Below are positions 5,384 to 6,206 of a stretch of DNA of 6,206 bases, in pieces. Within the stretch, counting starts at the first letter, position 1, and every line of letters starts with the position of its first letter. The translations under genes and the position numbers were made by a program. The stretch comes from Candidatus Sabulitectum sp. (GTDB taxonomy: Bacteria; Fermentibacterota; Fermentibacteria; Fermentibacterales; JCC-6), in contig JAGLQD010000366.1 in the NCBI GenBank assembly GCA_023136985.1, forward strand, positions 1-6,206. Reading direction: 5' to 3'. Below the pieces are notes generated by a model. It was not told the DNA's origin. It worked only from the letters and a program-made list of their open reading frames with translations, and searched no databases.

Positions 5384-6206
5384 ATGAACAACATTAATTT
5401 TTCTATTGAAAAGCCGTTGAACGAAAAGGTGCTCTCTTACGCACCTGGGTCTGTTGAGCGTGTTCGTCTGGGAGAAGAACTTGATCGCCAGTCGGGTATT
5501 GTGGTTGATATTCCCGCTGTTATTGGCGGTAAAGAAATTAGAACCGGTGATCTGGTTGATGTGGTTATGCCACACGATCACCGCCATGTACTTGCCAGGT
5601 TTCACCGTGCTGGAGCTGCTGAAATAGAGTCTGCCTGTTCAATTGCGGTTGCGGCTCAGGCAGAGTGGATGCGGATGCCCTGGGTTGAAAGAGCAGTTGT
5701 GTTTATGAAAGCTGCTCACCTGATCAGTGACAAGTACCGATATCTGCTCAGTGCTGCAACAATGCTTGGTCAGAGCAAGAATGCCTATCAGGCCGAGATT
5801 GACGCCATAGCAGAAACTGTAGACTTTCTGCGTATGAATGCTGCATTTGCTTCCGAGATCTATGCAAGCCAGCCGGCATCGGGCCACGATCAGATGAACA
5901 GGCTGCAGTACCGGCCTCTGGAGGGGTTTGTGTTTGCTGTAACGCCTTTCAATTTTACTGCTATTGCTGCAAATCTGCCAACCGCGCCGGCATTGATGGG
6001 CAACACGGTTGTGTGGAAGCCAGCATCGGCTGCGGTATTGCCGGCTTACTTTATCATGAAAATCCTTGAAGAAGCTGGGATGCCGCCGGGAGTTATCAAT
6101 ATGGTGCCTGGCCCCGGTCCGATTGTAGGCCCGCCGGCGCTGAACGACGTCAGGCTCGGCGGCATTCACTTTACCGGAAGCACGTATGTGTTTTCGACAA
6201 TCTGGC
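5384..6206 (+). CDS. pruA: Delta-1-pyrroline-5-carboxylate dehydrogenase, ALDH4 type (5' part only)
   Basis: The first 274 codons of an enzyme that oxidises L-glutamate gamma-semialdehyde (from pyrroline-5-carboxylate) to glutamate with NAD+, the second step of proline breakdown, in the cytoplasm. Family features seen: MLGQSKNAYQAEIDAIAE (127-144), EGFVFAVTPFNFTAIAANLP (180-199) with the conserved aldehyde dehydrogenase Asn190, PALMGNTVVWKPA (202-214) with the cofactor-site Lys212, and GGIHFTGST (259-267). These closely resemble ALDH4A1 as I remember it, rather than the C-terminal domain of PutA. Full members are about 540 residues, so the catalytic Cys and Glu lie beyond the right edge. GGAGG (5374-5378) lies 5 nt before the ATG; an in-frame ATG at 5372 would overlap that site. 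No proline dehydrogenase gene is in view. The gene looks more GC-rich than the TPR genes. Confidence 0.95.
   Translation, partial: MNNINFSIEKPLNEKVLSYAPGSVERVRLGEELDRQSGIVVDIPAVIGGKEIRTGDLVDVVMPHDHRHVLARFHRAGAAEIESACSIAVAAQAEWMRMPWVERAVVFMKAAHLISDKYRYLLSAATMLGQSKNAYQAEIDAIAETVDFLRMNAAFASEIYASQPASGHDQMNRLQYRPLEGFVFAVTPFNFTAIAANLPTAPALMGNTVVWKPASAAVLPAYFIMKILEEAGMPPGVINMVPGPGPIVGPPALNDVRLGGIHFTGSTYVFSTIW

Noticed and set aside
5639..6169. A 176-codon minus-strand frame
   Set aside because: It is antisense to pruA, whose family motifs are continuous through the whole stretch.

Overview
The window looks like bacterial chromosomal DNA of moderate to low GC content with sigma70-type promoters and purine-rich Shine-Dalgarno sites. 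An exported, probably outer-membrane beta-strand protein suggests a double-membraned (Gram-negative) organism. The C-terminal module of the two TPR proteins (LPICSSCK ... CPEC) is, from memory, common in spirochaetes, deltaproteobacteria and uncultured FCB-like phyla; the lineage cannot be fixed from this sequence.

Layout. (1) 1-1293, minus strand: a Fur-family metalloregulator (797-1231) lies upstream of an exported, beta-rich envelope protein (1-684, running off the left edge). The envelope gene has a near-consensus promoter (TTGACA-17-GATAAT). Just downstream of its -10 is a 32-bp operator made of four alternating hexamers, TGCGAA/TTCGCA, with a strict 8-bp period. A degenerate copy sits just downstream of a possible fur promoter. 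This reads as a small metal-responsive, autoregulated unit. (2) 1294-1744: about 450 bp without a convincing gene, holding a possible promoter and a short direct repeat. (3) 1745-4405, plus strand: two tandem paralogous TPR proteins (407 and 454 aa), each TPR array - coiled coil - Cys4 zinc-ribbon-like tail, differing by exactly one 40-residue TPR. No catalytic output domain is visible. (4) 4406-4756: an extended -10 promoter, a run of hairpins and a strong intrinsic terminator, which together look like an unassigned small RNA or a structured 3' UTR. (5) 4757-5208, minus strand: a 120-aa protein without confident family, overlapped at its 3' end by a 34-aa reading frame that may be the stub of a second gene. 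(6) 5209-5383: a divergent control region with one promoter for each direction and a perfect 8-6-8 inverted repeat. (7) 5384-6206, plus strand: the first 274 codons of pruA, delta-1-pyrroline-5-carboxylate dehydrogenase (ALDH4 type) of proline catabolism, cut by the right edge.

The best-supported functional link is the Fur-like regulator with its operator and envelope target. The least described parts are the tandem TPR/Cys4 pair, the structured RNA downstream of it, and the small minus-strand gene that shares an intergenic region with pruA. No mobile element, CRISPR array, rRNA or tRNA was seen.
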